A stretch of DNA of 64,000 bases from Sphingomonas gilva (GTDB lineage Bacteria; Pseudomonadota; Alphaproteobacteria; Sphingomonadales; Sphingomonadaceae). Below are positions 1-8,407 of the stretch, in pieces. The translations under genes and the position numbers were made by a program. The notes below the pieces were generated by a model. That model was not told the origin of the DNA and did not search any database. It saw only the letters and a list, made by a program, of their open reading frames with translations. The stretch is from NCBI RefSeq assembly GCF_003515075.1, contig NZ_QWLV01000009.1, positions 96,219 to 160,218 on the forward strand. Direction: 5' to 3'. Each line of letters begins with the position of its first letter. Position 1 is the first letter of the stretch.

Positions 1-1162
1 GAGCGTGGTCATCCGCGTGCCACTGACGCTTTCGATCATCTCGGCGATCTCGGTATGCGTGGGCGGCCAGCGCTTCGCGATCCCGCGCACCGCGATCGAG
101 GAGATCGTCGCGGCGGACAATCCGATGCTCCACCGCGATCAAGTGGGCAGCGCCAGCGTCGTGCGCTTGCGCGATCGCGCGATGCCGCTGGTCCAGCTGG
201 GCGACATCCTTGCCCTGCCCGCAGAGGGGAGCGGAATCATCGCGGTGGTTTCGGCGAGCGAAGGCAGCTTCGCGCTCGCCGCCGACGCCATCGGCGACCA
301 TGAGGAACTCGTCATCAAGCCGGCGGCCCCCCTTGTGATGGCGACCGGACGCTATGCCGGGGAGACTCTGCCGGACAGCGGAATGCCGATGCTGGTGCTC
401 GACATCTCCGGCATAGCGCGCGTCGCCGGCCTGCGCTTCGATCGGACTGCGCGACCGGATCAGGACAATGGCGAAATCGAGGCCGCGGCGGACCGCAGAT
501 CGATACTGTTGTTTCGGGGCACCGACGGCATCCGGCGCGGCATCGGGCTGTCGCTGGTCGACCGAATCGAATCGCTTGGTCACGGTGCGGTCAGTATCGT
601 CGGTGGCAAGCCGCACGTCGTACTCGATGGGCGCGTCGTGCCGTTGGCCGGCGGCGCCGCGATGACGGACGAGATTTCGGTGCTTCGCCTGCACGATGGA
701 GTCGCGACCGTCGCCTACGCAATCGACCAGGCGCTCGACATCGTCGAGATCGCGCCGGAGCTCGCACCACCGTCCGAACGCGATGGCGGCATCCTGGGAA
801 TTGCGTTGATCGATGGCGATCCGGTGGAGATACTGGATCCGTACTGGCTGTTCGCCCGACAGGGCCAGGCGTCGTATCTCGAGCGGACCTGCGCGCTGGT
901 TGCCGATGCCGACGGCTGGATGGCGGGCATGCTGCGCCCGCTGATCGAAAGCGCGGGCTACCGCGTCACGATGGTCGCTTCGCCGGACGAGGCCGAGGGG
1001 CCGGTCGTTTCGCTCGGCGAAACACGGGCGAAAGGTCCGGTGGTCGCGTTGCGTCGCGATGCCGATCCGGGCGGACCCGACGATCGCAGCGTCTATCGCT
1101 ACGATCGGGACGGCCTGTTCGCCGCGCTGGAGCAACTGTCCGTGAAAGGAGGGCGCGCATGA
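1..1162 (+). CDS. cheA: Chemotaxis histidine kinase CheA, C-terminal fragment (5' end off window)
   Basis: The reading frame is open from base 2, so the kinase core lies to the left of the window. The visible part starts at the junction to the regulatory P5 domain (VIRVPLTLSIISAISV is typical of CheA just after the ATPase). A CheW-like domain covers about visible residues 1-135, and a second CheW-like stretch about 155-285. The last 90 residues or so (295-385) look like a decayed receiver domain without a clear phospho-acceptor site. CheA autophosphorylates and passes phosphate to CheY and CheB; P5 couples it to receptors through CheW. The gene ends in an ATGA overlap with cheW. Identity is certain from context; the reading of the tail is an inference. 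Confidence 0.9.
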   Translation, partial: SVVIRVPLTLSIISAISVCVGGQRFAIPRTAIEEIVAADNPMLHRDQVGSASVVRLRDRAMPLVQLGDILALPAEGSGIIAVVSASEGSFALAADAIGDHEELVIKPAAPLVMATGRYAGETLPDSGMPMLVLDISGIARVAGLRFDRTARPDQDNGEIEAAADRRSILLFRGTDGIRRGIGLSLVDRIESLGHGAVSIVGGKPHVVLDGRVVPLAGGAAMTDEISVLRLHDGVATVAYAIDQALDIVEIAPELAPPSERDGGILGIALIDGDPVEILDPYWLFARQGQASYLERTCALVADADGWMAGMLRPLIESAGYRVTMVASPDEAEGPVVSLGETRAKGPVVALRRDADPGGPDDRSVYRYDRDGLFAALEQLSVKGGRA

Positions 1163-1605
1163 GGGAGGAGCTGTATCTGATCACCGCGATTGCCGGACGC
1201 GCCGTCGCGATGCCGTCGCACTGTGTCGATTCGGTGGTCGATCTCGGGCCGGTCGTGCCGGTGCCCGCCGCGCCGCCTCACGTCCGTGGACTGGCGGCGC
1301 TGCGCAGCAAGGTCGTGACGGTGATAGACGCGGCGATCGCGCTGGGTGAGCCCGATGCCGCGCTCGCCGTAGGCCGCGCGGTGGTGGTCACGGTTACGGG
1401 GCATGTTTATGCCGTGCTGGTCGATCGGCTGGAGGATGTCGCGCCCTTCGCATCCTCGCGTCTGCCCGACGGCGTCAATCTCGATGCCGGCTGGTCAAAG
1501 GCCGCACGCGGCGTCATCGATCGGGGTGGCGAGGCGGTGCTGATCATCGATCCCGCCGCGCTGATCGCCGGCACGGGAAAAGCCGCCGAAATGCTCGCCG
1601 CTTAA
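1159..1605 (+). CDS. cheW: Chemotaxis coupling protein CheW
   Basis: A 148-residue single-domain CheW-like protein that links receptors to CheA in the signalling array. The sequence has the usual alternating beta-strand pattern, with a central VRGLAALRSKVVTVID segment matching the conserved strand and loop around residues 45-60. It starts at an ATG overlapping the cheA stop (ATGA), with GGAGGG a few bases upstream, which implies translational coupling. cheY follows after about 60 bases. Length is normal for the family. Confidence 0.93.
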   Translation: MREELYLITAIAGRAVAMPSHCVDSVVDLGPVVPVPAAPPHVRGLAALRSKVVTVIDAAIALGEPDAALAVGRAVVVTVTGHVYAVLVDRLEDVAPFASSRLPDGVNLDAGWSKAARGVIDRGGEAVLIIDPAALIAGTGKAAEMLAA

Positions 1606-1667
1606 CGGCGGCGTTACTTTTGTCGGCTAATCCGGCGTCGCAACAAGAAGATACAGGGCCCCTTGCC

Positions 1668-2033
1668 ATGAAAACCTGCCTCGTCGTCGATGATTCGAAG
1701 GTCATCCGGAAGGTCGCGCGCCATATCCTCGAGACGCTCGACTTCGACGTGCGCGAAGCCGGCGACGGGCAGGAGGCGCTTGAGGCATGCAGCCAGGATT
1801 CGCCCGACGTGATCCTGCTCGACTGGAACATGCCCGTGATGAGCGGAATGGATTTCCTGCGCGCGCTGCGCCAGACCGAAGGTGGCGGGGCGCCGAAGGT
1901 GGTGTTCTGCACGACCGAGAACGGCCTTGGCCATATCCGCGCCGCGATCGACGCGGGCGCCGACGAATATGTGATGAAGCCGTTCGACCGCGAAACGCTG
2001 GAGAGCAAGCTGCAGATCGTCGGCATGGCCTGA
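1668..2033 (+). CDS. cheY: Chemotaxis response regulator CheY
   Basis: A stand-alone 121-residue receiver domain. The acidic pair is D8/D9, the phospho-acceptor is D52 in ILLDWNMPVMSG, the switch Thr is T82 or T83, and the conserved Lys is K104 in VMKPFD. Phosphorylated CheY binds the flagellar switch. I chose the ATG at 1668 because the receiver fold begins immediately (MKTCLVVDDS); an in-frame TTG at 1620 would add 16 unrelated residues. It lies between cheW and cheB in one operon. Confidence 0.95.
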   Translation: MKTCLVVDDSKVIRKVARHILETLDFDVREAGDGQEALEACSQDSPDVILLDWNMPVMSGMDFLRALRQTEGGGAPKVVFCTTENGLGHIRAAIDAGADEYVMKPFDRETLESKLQIVGMA

Positions 2034-2037
2034 GGCC

Positions 2038-3105
2038 ATGGCGATGCTGTCCCCACGCGCCGTCGAACCCGAATCCGTAGTTCTGCCCGAGACCCGCGTG
2101 CTGATCGTCGACGATTCGGCGGTCGCACGGGCGGTGTTCGCGCGAATCTGCGCCGAATGTCCCGGCGTCGCCATCGTCGGCAGCCTGTGCGACGCCTCCG
2201 CCGCGCTATCCTTCCTGGCGCGCGAGCGGGTCGATCTGATCCTGCTCGATATCGACATGCCGGGTACCGACGGGCTTTCCGCGCTTCCGGACCTGCTCGC
2301 CGCGGCCGAGGGCGCGCGGATCATCGTCGTATCGGCCTCATGCGAAGAAGGCGGCGCCGCAGCGGTCCAGGCGATGGCGCTCGGTGCAGCGGACACGCTG
2401 GCCAAACCTGCGCCGGGGAGCTTCGGCACCGGCTTCTCGACGCAACTGGCCGATCGCATCGCACGGCTGGCGAACGATACGGGGAATGTGGTCTCTGCTA
2501 CGCCGGAAGCCGAACCGGAAACAAGCCTGAAGCCGTTCGACGTGATCGCCATCTCGGCGTCGACCGGCGGAATCCATGCGCTATCGCAGCTGCTCCGCGC
2601 GGTGCCCCGCGATCTGACGACGCCGATATTGGTGACCCAGCATCTGCCGCCTTCCTTCATGCCCTATTTCGCGGCGCAGCTGTCGCTGCTCGCCGGCCGT
2701 CCGAGCACGGTTGCGACCGATCGCCAGCCGGTGCTTCCGGGGCGGGTCTATGTCGCGCCGGGTGACGCGCACATGACCGTGGCGAAGTCGGCGGACGGCG
2801 AGGTGCAACTGCGCCTCCAGCGCCTGCGGGCTGCCTCCGGCTGCATGCCCTCGGCCGATCCGATGCTGGCGTCGCTCGCCAAGGTCTATGGCGCGCAGGC
2901 GCTGGCGATCACGCTGAGCGGCATGGGGCGCGATGGCGCGATGGGCGCGGCGGCGCTGGCGGAAACCGGCGCGCAAATCCTCGTCCAGGATGCGGAGAGC
3001 TCGGTGATATGGGGCATGCCGGGGGCGGTCGCGCGCGCCGGCCATGCCACCGCGGTGCTGCCGCCAGACCGGATCGGCGCGCTGATCGCGGGGGCCGTGC
3101 GATGA
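2038..3105 (+). CDS. cheB: Chemotaxis response regulator / protein-glutamate methylesterase CheB
   Basis: A 355-residue enzyme that demethylates and deamidates chemoreceptors. An N-terminal receiver (about 19-140) carries D71 in LLLDIDMPGTDG, and a linker follows. The C-terminal methylesterase (about 168-350) has a visible catalytic triad: S175 in SASTGG, H202 in TQHLPPSFM and D299 in GMGRDGAMG. It starts 4 bases after cheY and overlaps cheR by ATGA. CheA phosphorylates the receiver, which relieves inhibition of the esterase. Confidence 0.96.
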   Translation: MAMLSPRAVEPESVVLPETRVLIVDDSAVARAVFARICAECPGVAIVGSLCDASAALSFLARERVDLILLDIDMPGTDGLSALPDLLAAAEGARIIVVSASCEEGGAAAVQAMALGAADTLAKPAPGSFGTGFSTQLADRIARLANDTGNVVSATPEAEPETSLKPFDVIAISASTGGIHALSQLLRAVPRDLTTPILVTQHLPPSFMPYFAAQLSLLAGRPSTVATDRQPVLPGRVYVAPGDAHMTVAKSADGEVQLRLQRLRAASGCMPSADPMLASLAKVYGAQALAITLSGMGRDGAMGAAALAETGAQILVQDAESSVIWGMPGAVARAGHATAVLPPDRIGALIAGAVR

Positions 3106-3956
3106 ACGCCGGCATGACCGCCTCGCTGTCGCCGGCGGCCACGCAGGTGCTGACATCGCTGCTCGAATCGCGCACCGGCCAGCAGATCGAACCGACGCGC
3201 GTGTGGCGGATCGGCACCGCGCTCAAGCCGTTGCTGCGTGAGCTCGGACTCGACGGTTTCGACCAGCTCGTCGCGGCCCTGGTCGGTCCCAACGCGGCAA
3301 GCCTGGCCGACCGCGTGGTCGATGCGCTGCTCAATCAGGAAACCTCGTTCTTTCGCGACGCGCTGGTGATCGAAAGCGTCGCCACCGCGATCGAACAGCT
3401 CGATACGGCTGAGCCGTTGCGGCGCGTACGCGTCTGGTCGGCGGGGTGCTCGACCGGCCAGGAAATCTATTCGCTGGCGATGACTTTGCTCGATCGGGGC
3501 AATTTCCGCAGCGCCAGCCTGCCCGACATGCTCGCGAGCGACGTCTCCGCCGCCACCGTGGCCCGCGCGCGAAGCGGGCAGTTCAGCCAGTTCGAGGTGC
3601 AGCGCGGGTTGCCGGTTCGGACTTTGATGCGGTGGTTCGAACCGGCCGGCGAAACATGGCGGATTCGGCAGGAGATCACGCGGGCGGTGAAATTCCGTCA
3701 GCACGATCTGGTCGATGGACCGATGCCTCCAGGCCTGTTCGATATCGTCATGTGCCGCAACGTGCTGCTCTATTTTCCGCAGGCCGTGCGCGAGAAGGTG
3801 CTGGACCGGCTGGCGCGCGCGATCCGGCCCGACGGGCTGCTGGTGCTCGGGGCGGGCGAGACCGTGCTCGGCCTGTCCGACGCGTTCGCGCCCTGCCAGC
3901 GCTTTCGCGGGCTGTATCGCCGGCAAGCGGACGCGAGGTTTACTTTCGCCGCCTAG
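3102..3956 (+). CDS. cheR: Chemotaxis protein methyltransferase CheR
   Basis: A 284-residue SAM-dependent methyltransferase that methylates receptor glutamates and opposes CheB. The N-terminal helical domain covers about 1-75. The Rossmann domain contains NQETSFFRD (the conserved arginine/phenylalanine loop) and WSAGCSTGQEIYSLAM, the SAM-binding motif I; MCRNVLLYF lies near residue 220. I chose the ATG at 3102, which overlaps the cheB stop; an upstream in-frame start would duplicate cheB sequence. It is the last che gene visible, and a permease gene follows after 18 bases. Confidence 0.95.
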   Translation: MNAGMTASLSPAATQVLTSLLESRTGQQIEPTRVWRIGTALKPLLRELGLDGFDQLVAALVGPNAASLADRVVDALLNQETSFFRDALVIESVATAIEQLDTAEPLRRVRVWSAGCSTGQEIYSLAMTLLDRGNFRSASLPDMLASDVSAATVARARSGQFSQFEVQRGLPVRTLMRWFEPAGETWRIRQEITRAVKFRQHDLVDGPMPPGLFDIVMCRNVLLYFPQAVREKVLDRLARAIRPDGLLVLGAGETVLGLSDAFAPCQRFRGLYRRQADARFTFAA

Positions 3957-3974
3957 CACCTCAATCGCACGCAT

Positions 3975-4889
3975 GTGCGCGACTCCCAATCCATCACGCC
4001 CGGCGGTCTGACCACCAAGGACTTCGCCATCGCAACGGCGATGAACGTGCTGTGGGGGCTGAACATCGTCGCGGCGAAGATGGCAGTCGACCTGATCGCA
4101 CCGGTGACCGCGGCGCTGCTGCGCCAGGCGATCGTGCTTTTGGTGTGCATCACCGCGCTCAGGATCATCCGCGGCAAGATGCTGGCATTGACCGCGCTCG
4201 GGCTGCTTTCGGGCTGCGCCTTCTACGTCGCGGTCAATCTCAGCCTAGCGATCTCGGACAATGTCAGCGCGCTCGCCATCGCCGGCCAGCTCGGCGTGCC
4301 CTTCTCGCTGATCCTCGCCGTCATCGTGTTCCGCGAGCGCATTCGCTGGCCGCGCATCGCCGGCATTCTCCTGTCCTTCGCCGGCGTCGTGCTGCTGGTG
4401 TTCGACCCGGCTGCGGCCAACGAGATTCCCGGCATCGCGCTCACCGCGATTGCGTCCGCCATCTGGGCCTGCTGCTCGCTGATCCAGCGCTCCCTGCGCG
4501 GCGTGCCGGTGCTCACGATCTACGCCTGGGTCGGCTTCTGGGGCACCGCCGGACTGCTGCCGATAGCGTTGCATTGGGAGCCCGCGACAATGCGCGATCT
4601 GGGCTCTATCCCGCTCGCGGCCCTCGCCTGGGTGGCGTTCTCCGCCATCGGGTCGACCGTCGCGGGACAGGGGGCGATGTCGTGGCTGCTGCAGCGCCAC
4701 CCGGTCAACCTCGTCACCCCCTTGACGCTTGCCGCCCCGGTGGTGTCGGTGGTGGTCGCGGCATTCTGGTTCGGCACGCCGGTGACGTGGCTGATGGCGG
4801 CAGGCGGCGGGATTGCGATGCTGGGCGTCAGCATCGTCGCGCTGCGCAGCGCCAGTCGCACGAACCTGGACGGAGGGGAGAAGAGGTGA
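3975..4889 (+). CDS. EamA/DMT-family transporter (predicted permease)
   Basis: A 304-residue membrane protein with about ten hydrophobic segments in two repeated halves, the pattern of EamA-type drug/metabolite transporters. FAIATAMNVLWGLNIVAAKMAV is the typical first helix. The substrate cannot be read from sequence. It starts at a GTG (3975) 18 bases after cheR; an overlapping ATG at 3973 is out of frame. It ends in a GTGA overlap with the amidase gene, so the two are probably co-translated. Confidence 0.85.
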   Translation: MRDSQSITPGGLTTKDFAIATAMNVLWGLNIVAAKMAVDLIAPVTAALLRQAIVLLVCITALRIIRGKMLALTALGLLSGCAFYVAVNLSLAISDNVSALAIAGQLGVPFSLILAVIVFRERIRWPRIAGILLSFAGVVLLVFDPAAANEIPGIALTAIASAIWACCSLIQRSLRGVPVLTIYAWVGFWGTAGLLPIALHWEPATMRDLGSIPLAALAWVAFSAIGSTVAGQGAMSWLLQRHPVNLVTPLTLAAPVVSVVVAAFWFGTPVTWLMAAGGGIAMLGVSIVALRSASRTNLDGGEKR

Positions 4890-5578
4890 CGACGATCATC
4901 GACATGCCTTCGCCCAACTGGGACGAGCGAACGCTGCCGATCACGATGATCGTGCTCCACTATACCGGCATGGCCGATGCGCCGAGCGCGATCGCCCGCC
5001 TAACCGATCCCGAGGCCAAGGTGTCCGCCCATTATCTGGTCGACGAAGACGGCCGGACGCTGCGCATGGTCGCCGAGGAAAAGCGCGCCTGGCATGCCGG
5101 CAAATCGCATTGGCGCGGGCTGACCGAGGTCAACAGCGCGAGCATCGGGATCGAGATCGTCAATCCCGGCCACGAATTCGGCTATCGCCCATTCCCCGAC
5201 GCACAGATCGACGCGGTCGTGCGGCTGGTGGCGACGATCAAGGACAGATACGAGATCACGCGCGGCAATGTCGTCGGCCATTCGGACGTGGCGCCCGCGC
5301 GCAAGCGCGATCCGGGCGAACTGTTCCCTTGGGCGCGGCTGGCGAAGCTCCGGCTGGCGCTGCCCCGCCCAACCCAGAACCTGATCGATCCGAACTGGAC
5401 CGAGGCCGGATTCCTCCTCGCGCTCGAACGCTTCGGCTATGACGTCGGTCAGCCGATGGCGGCGATCATGGCCTTTCAGCGCCGCTTCCGCCCCGAGATG
5501 GTCGATGGCGAGGTGGATGCCGAATGCCGCCGCATCCTGCTCGCGCTGCTGCTCCCCAAACCCATGGGGGACGGTTGA
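4886..5578 (+). CDS. N-acetylmuramoyl-L-alanine amidase, AmpD/Amidase_2 type
   Basis: A 230-residue zinc amidase that cuts the lactyl-L-alanine bond in peptidoglycan fragments. The Amidase_2 domain spans about 1-150. Zinc ligands are the His in IVLHYTG (about 24) and the His and Asp in GHSDVAPARKRDPGELFPW; HYLVDEDG lies between them. The C-terminal 60 residues resemble a small peptidoglycan-binding domain. There is no signal peptide, which suggests an AmpD-like cytosolic recycling enzyme. The GTG start overlaps the upstream stop, and GGAGGGGAG sits just before it. Confidence 0.9.
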   Translation: MTTIIDMPSPNWDERTLPITMIVLHYTGMADAPSAIARLTDPEAKVSAHYLVDEDGRTLRMVAEEKRAWHAGKSHWRGLTEVNSASIGIEIVNPGHEFGYRPFPDAQIDAVVRLVATIKDRYEITRGNVVGHSDVAPARKRDPGELFPWARLAKLRLALPRPTQNLIDPNWTEAGFLLALERFGYDVGQPMAAIMAFQRRFRPEMVDGEVDAECRRILLALLLPKPMGDG

Positions 5579-5581
5579 GCC

Positions 5582-5668
5582 CGTCGCCCCTGCGAAGGCA
5601 GGGGCCGCTGTCGGCAAGCGGCGCGCCGGATGTGCCACGAACCCGCGGCCCTGCCTTCCGCGGGGCGC
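5582..5668. repeat. Palindromic repeat, family A copy 1 (degenerate)
   Basis: The left arm GTCGCCCCTGCGAAGGCAGG pairs imperfectly with the right arm GCCCTGCCTTCCGCGGGGCG. The inner sequence (TCGGCAAG, then TGTGCCAC) matches copy 2 at 9611-9699. It lies between the amidase gene and the RNase P RNA. It could end transcription but has no T tract. Confidence 0.75.
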
Positions 5669-5708
5669 CAATATTGTGTCATTCCCGAGAATGCCCTACC
5701 TGAGCCGC

Positions 5709-6069
<361 letters not shown>

Positions 6070-6149
6070 ACCTGATTCCATCGCGGCTTTACACATTGTT
6101 TCGCCTGCGACACACTCCGCGTCCGCAACAGCCGGGGGAGTGGCATATC

Positions 6150-6758
6150 ATGAGCATCGTCAATCGCGCGAAGAACATCCTGACATCGCCCAAGACCGAA
6201 TGGCCGATCATCGGCGCCGAACCGGCGACGACGGGCGGCCTGATGACCTATGCCGCCATTCTTTCGGGCATCGCACAGATCTGCGGCATCATCGGAGCGC
6301 TGCTGTTGAGCGGAGCAATGGGCGCCGTCGGGATGGGCACGACATTCGTCGTCGCATCGGCGGTGGTCAGCTGGCTTCTGGGTCTCGCCATCATCTTCAT
6401 CATGTCGATCATCGCCGGGGCTCTCGCGCCCAGCTTCGATGGACAGAAGGACAATCTCTCGGCGCTCAAGCTGCTGGTCTATGCCGGCACCGCGGTCTGG
6501 GTGTTCAGCTTCCTGTCGATCATTCCGATCCTCGGCTCGATCGCCGCGCTGATCGGTTTCGCCTATGCGATCTACCTGATCTATCTCGGCGCGCCGCACA
6601 CCGTGCGCGTGCCCGAAGCGAAATCGGGCGGGTACGCTGCGGTGGTGGTGATCATCTGGCTCATCCTCTACTTCATCATCACCGCGGTCGTCGTCGGTGC
6701 GTTGATGACGGGCATGCTCGGCAGCGCCGCCATGGGTGGGGCGATGTCCACCTATTGA
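6150..6758 (+). CDS. Yip1-family integral membrane protein, function unknown
   Basis: A 202-residue protein with about five hydrophobic helices and the Yip1 pattern, opening SIVNRAKNILTSPKTEWPII (the soluble N-terminus normally ends in a P-x-x-W-P motif). Bacterial members have no firm role. I chose the ATG at 6150 because family similarity begins there; upstream in-frame codons run back into the RNase P RNA. GGGGGAG lies 10 bases upstream. Confidence 0.85.
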   Translation: MSIVNRAKNILTSPKTEWPIIGAEPATTGGLMTYAAILSGIAQICGIIGALLLSGAMGAVGMGTTFVVASAVVSWLLGLAIIFIMSIIAGALAPSFDGQKDNLSALKLLVYAGTAVWVFSFLSIIPILGSIAALIGFAYAIYLIYLGAPHTVRVPEAKSGGYAAVVVIIWLILYFIITAVVVGALMTGMLGSAAMGGAMSTY

Positions 6759-6834
6759 TCGAATCGAAGGGCGCGTCCGGCTTTTCCGCCGGCGCGCCCT
6801 TTGCCTTTCGCGCGCATCCGCCTATCTGGGCGGC

Positions 6835-7371
6835 ATGGCGCGTCCGACACGTTCGCATGACTGGGGCTTCCCGCGCTGGCGCAGCTATGGCGCCGAGCGC
6901 GAGGCGGTCAGCGTGCGCCTGTGCGATCGGCATGGCTGCGACGAGCCGGGCGATTGCCCCGCGCCCAAATCGCCCAACAGCCGCGAGCGCTGGTATTTCT
7001 GCGAGGCGCACGCCGCCGAGTACAATCGCAACTGGGATTATTTCCAGAACCTGACCGCCGAGGAGGCGGCCGCGCGCGAGGCCGAGGAACGACGCGCGGC
7101 GTCCGGCTATAGCGACGCCAAATTCTACGGCTGGGGAGGGGCGGGCGACGGCACGCGCTCGCGCGACGAGATGCGCGCGCTCGAGGCGTTGGAGCTCGAA
7201 TCCGATGCAGAGTTCGCCGAGATCAAGGCGGCCTGGCGCCGGTTGGCCAAGGCCAACCATCCTGATGTCCGCCCAGACGACGCCGAGGCCGCGGCGCGCT
7301 TCGGCGTGATCCAGGCGGCGTGGGACGTGCTGCGCACCGCAGAGGAACGTCGCGGCGGCGCGGCGACTTGA
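6835..7371 (+). CDS. J-domain (DnaJ-like) protein
   Basis: A 178-residue soluble protein. The C-terminal 60 residues form a J domain with the HPD signature in AKANHPDVRPDD, so it should stimulate an Hsp70 (DnaK) ATPase. The N-terminal 100 residues contain RLCDRHGCDEPGDCPAP, a cysteine-rich patch that could bind zinc, followed by a charged helix. I chose the ATG at 6835 because family members begin MARPTRSH-like. It overlaps the next gene by TTGA. Confidence 0.88.
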   Translation: MARPTRSHDWGFPRWRSYGAEREAVSVRLCDRHGCDEPGDCPAPKSPNSRERWYFCEAHAAEYNRNWDYFQNLTAEEAAAREAEERRAASGYSDAKFYGWGGAGDGTRSRDEMRALEALELESDAEFAEIKAAWRRLAKANHPDVRPDDAEAAARFGVIQAAWDVLRTAEERRGGAAT

Positions 7372-7685
7372 AGCTGTTCGCCAGCTCGAACTGGGAGGCG
7401 AGCGTGCTCGTCTGCCGCAAATGCTCGAAAAGGCTGGGCGGCGGCTTCGGCCCCAAGGGCAAGATGCCGCTCGCCAAGGCGCTCAGGAAAGTGGGGAGCG
7501 GCAAGGGCCGCAAGGCGCGCATCGGCGTGGTCGAGGTCAAGTGCCTGGGCGTCTGCCCCAAGGGCGCGGTTACGGTGATCGACAGCCGCGACCCCGGACA
7601 GTGGCGGCTGGTGCGCGCCGGGGCAGACCTGGGCGAGGTCGCGGCAGTGCTGGGACTGAGCGGTGCAAAACCCAGCGGACGCTAA
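7368..7685 (+). CDS. Thioredoxin-fold [2Fe-2S] ferredoxin-like protein
   Basis: About 105 residues of a small (2Fe-2S) ferredoxin-like domain. The four candidate cluster ligands are in VLVCRKCSKR and VKCLGVCPKGAV. The conserved GGGFGPKGKMPLAKALR lies between them. The start is uncertain: a TTG at 7368 overlaps the upstream stop (TTGA) and keeps the usual W-x-x-x-VLVC lead-in, while a GTG at 7404 has a better GGGAGG site but would cut close to the first cysteine. Partner and role are unknown. Confidence 0.8.
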   Translation: MKLFASSNWEASVLVCRKCSKRLGGGFGPKGKMPLAKALRKVGSGKGRKARIGVVEVKCLGVCPKGAVTVIDSRDPGQWRLVRAGADLGEVAAVLGLSGAKPSGR

Positions 7686-7716
7686 CGGACCAGCCGAGGT
7701 TCGTCGTTCCGGCCGG

Positions 7717-7977
7717 TCATCCGCCGCCGCCCCAGGGCAATCGCGTGACGGGGCCGGTCAGGAGCTTGGACCCGAAGGCCTTGCGCATTTTGGCGGCGGC
7801 GCCCGCATTGTTCAGCACGACGCGCGTGCCGCTGGGCAGCAGGGGCTCGATCGCGCTGATCGTCGCCGACTGGCGGGCGCAGGCGGCGCGCACGTCCTTT
7901 TCGTCCGCATCGACATTGATCGCACGCGAGACGGATGGGCCCTGGGGCCAGGCGCTGGTGGATTGACGCCAGCTCAT
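7717..7977 (-). CDS. Small protein of unknown function (downstream gene of a pair)
   Basis: 86 residues, not recognised. The middle (SGTRVVLNNAGAAAKMRKAF) is consistent with one amphipathic helix, and the end is glycine-rich (GGGG). There are no membrane segments or metal motifs. Its ATG overlaps the stop of the gene at 7974-8147 (ATGA), which supports a real two-gene unit. Codon use looks like its neighbours. Confidence 0.55.
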   Translation of the reverse strand: MSWRQSTSAWPQGPSVSRAINVDADEKDVRAACARQSATISAIEPLLPSGTRVVLNNAGAAAKMRKAFGSKLLTGPVTRLPWGGGG

Positions 7978-8147
7978 CGGACGGTGGCCAGCCGGCTGGT
8001 GGCGCCCATGGCGATCTGCAGGGCGCGAACGCGATCCCCATAGCCTTTGGCCAATCCGCGGTGCGCCATGCGCGCTTCCGGCGAAGCCGCATTGTCCGCC
8101 GCCAGTAACGAAAGCTGGTGCCGGCTCAGAAGATAGTTGAGGTCCAT
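7974..8147 (-). CDS. Small protein of unknown function (upstream gene of a pair)
   Basis: 57 residues starting MDLNYLLSRHQLSLL, helical and charged. The pattern M-D-x-N-Y-L-L-x-R-x-Q followed by S-P-E-A-R-x-A-H-R-G-L-A reminds me of short conserved sphingomonad proteins without a known role. An in-frame start 10 codons upstream exists, but similarity starts at the ATG at 8147. It overlaps the next gene by ATGA. The 260 bases upstream (to 8407) hold no gene I can support; promoters for this pair and the plus-strand gene must lie there. Confidence 0.55.
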   Translation of the reverse strand: MDLNYLLSRHQLSLLAADNAASPEARMAHRGLAKGYGDRVRALQIAMGATSRLATVR

Positions 8148-8407
8148 GGCTTCAATCCCGTTTGTAAGCGGGAGCACAATGGTCTCTCAGTCGCTGAAGC
8201 TTACGATGAATGCCAGCGATACGCATTCCTAGCAGCTATTCGTGCAGCGCGCCAGCACACGATATCCATTCCCCTGCGTCACAGGCGCGCCCACGCCGAA
8301 TCGAGGACTCCTTGCGGCGGAAGATCAACCGTTTCGCCGAAAGCCGATTGCCTAGTTCAAAGATAGGAATATGATCGCCCTTCACGAAAGACTCGAAAGG
8401 AACGGAG

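Noticed and set aside
3446..5578. A 710-codon frame crossing cheR, the permease and the amidase
   Set aside because: Only its last third (from 4886) is the amidase gene. The earlier part has no homology, and cheR and the permease clearly code in other frames.
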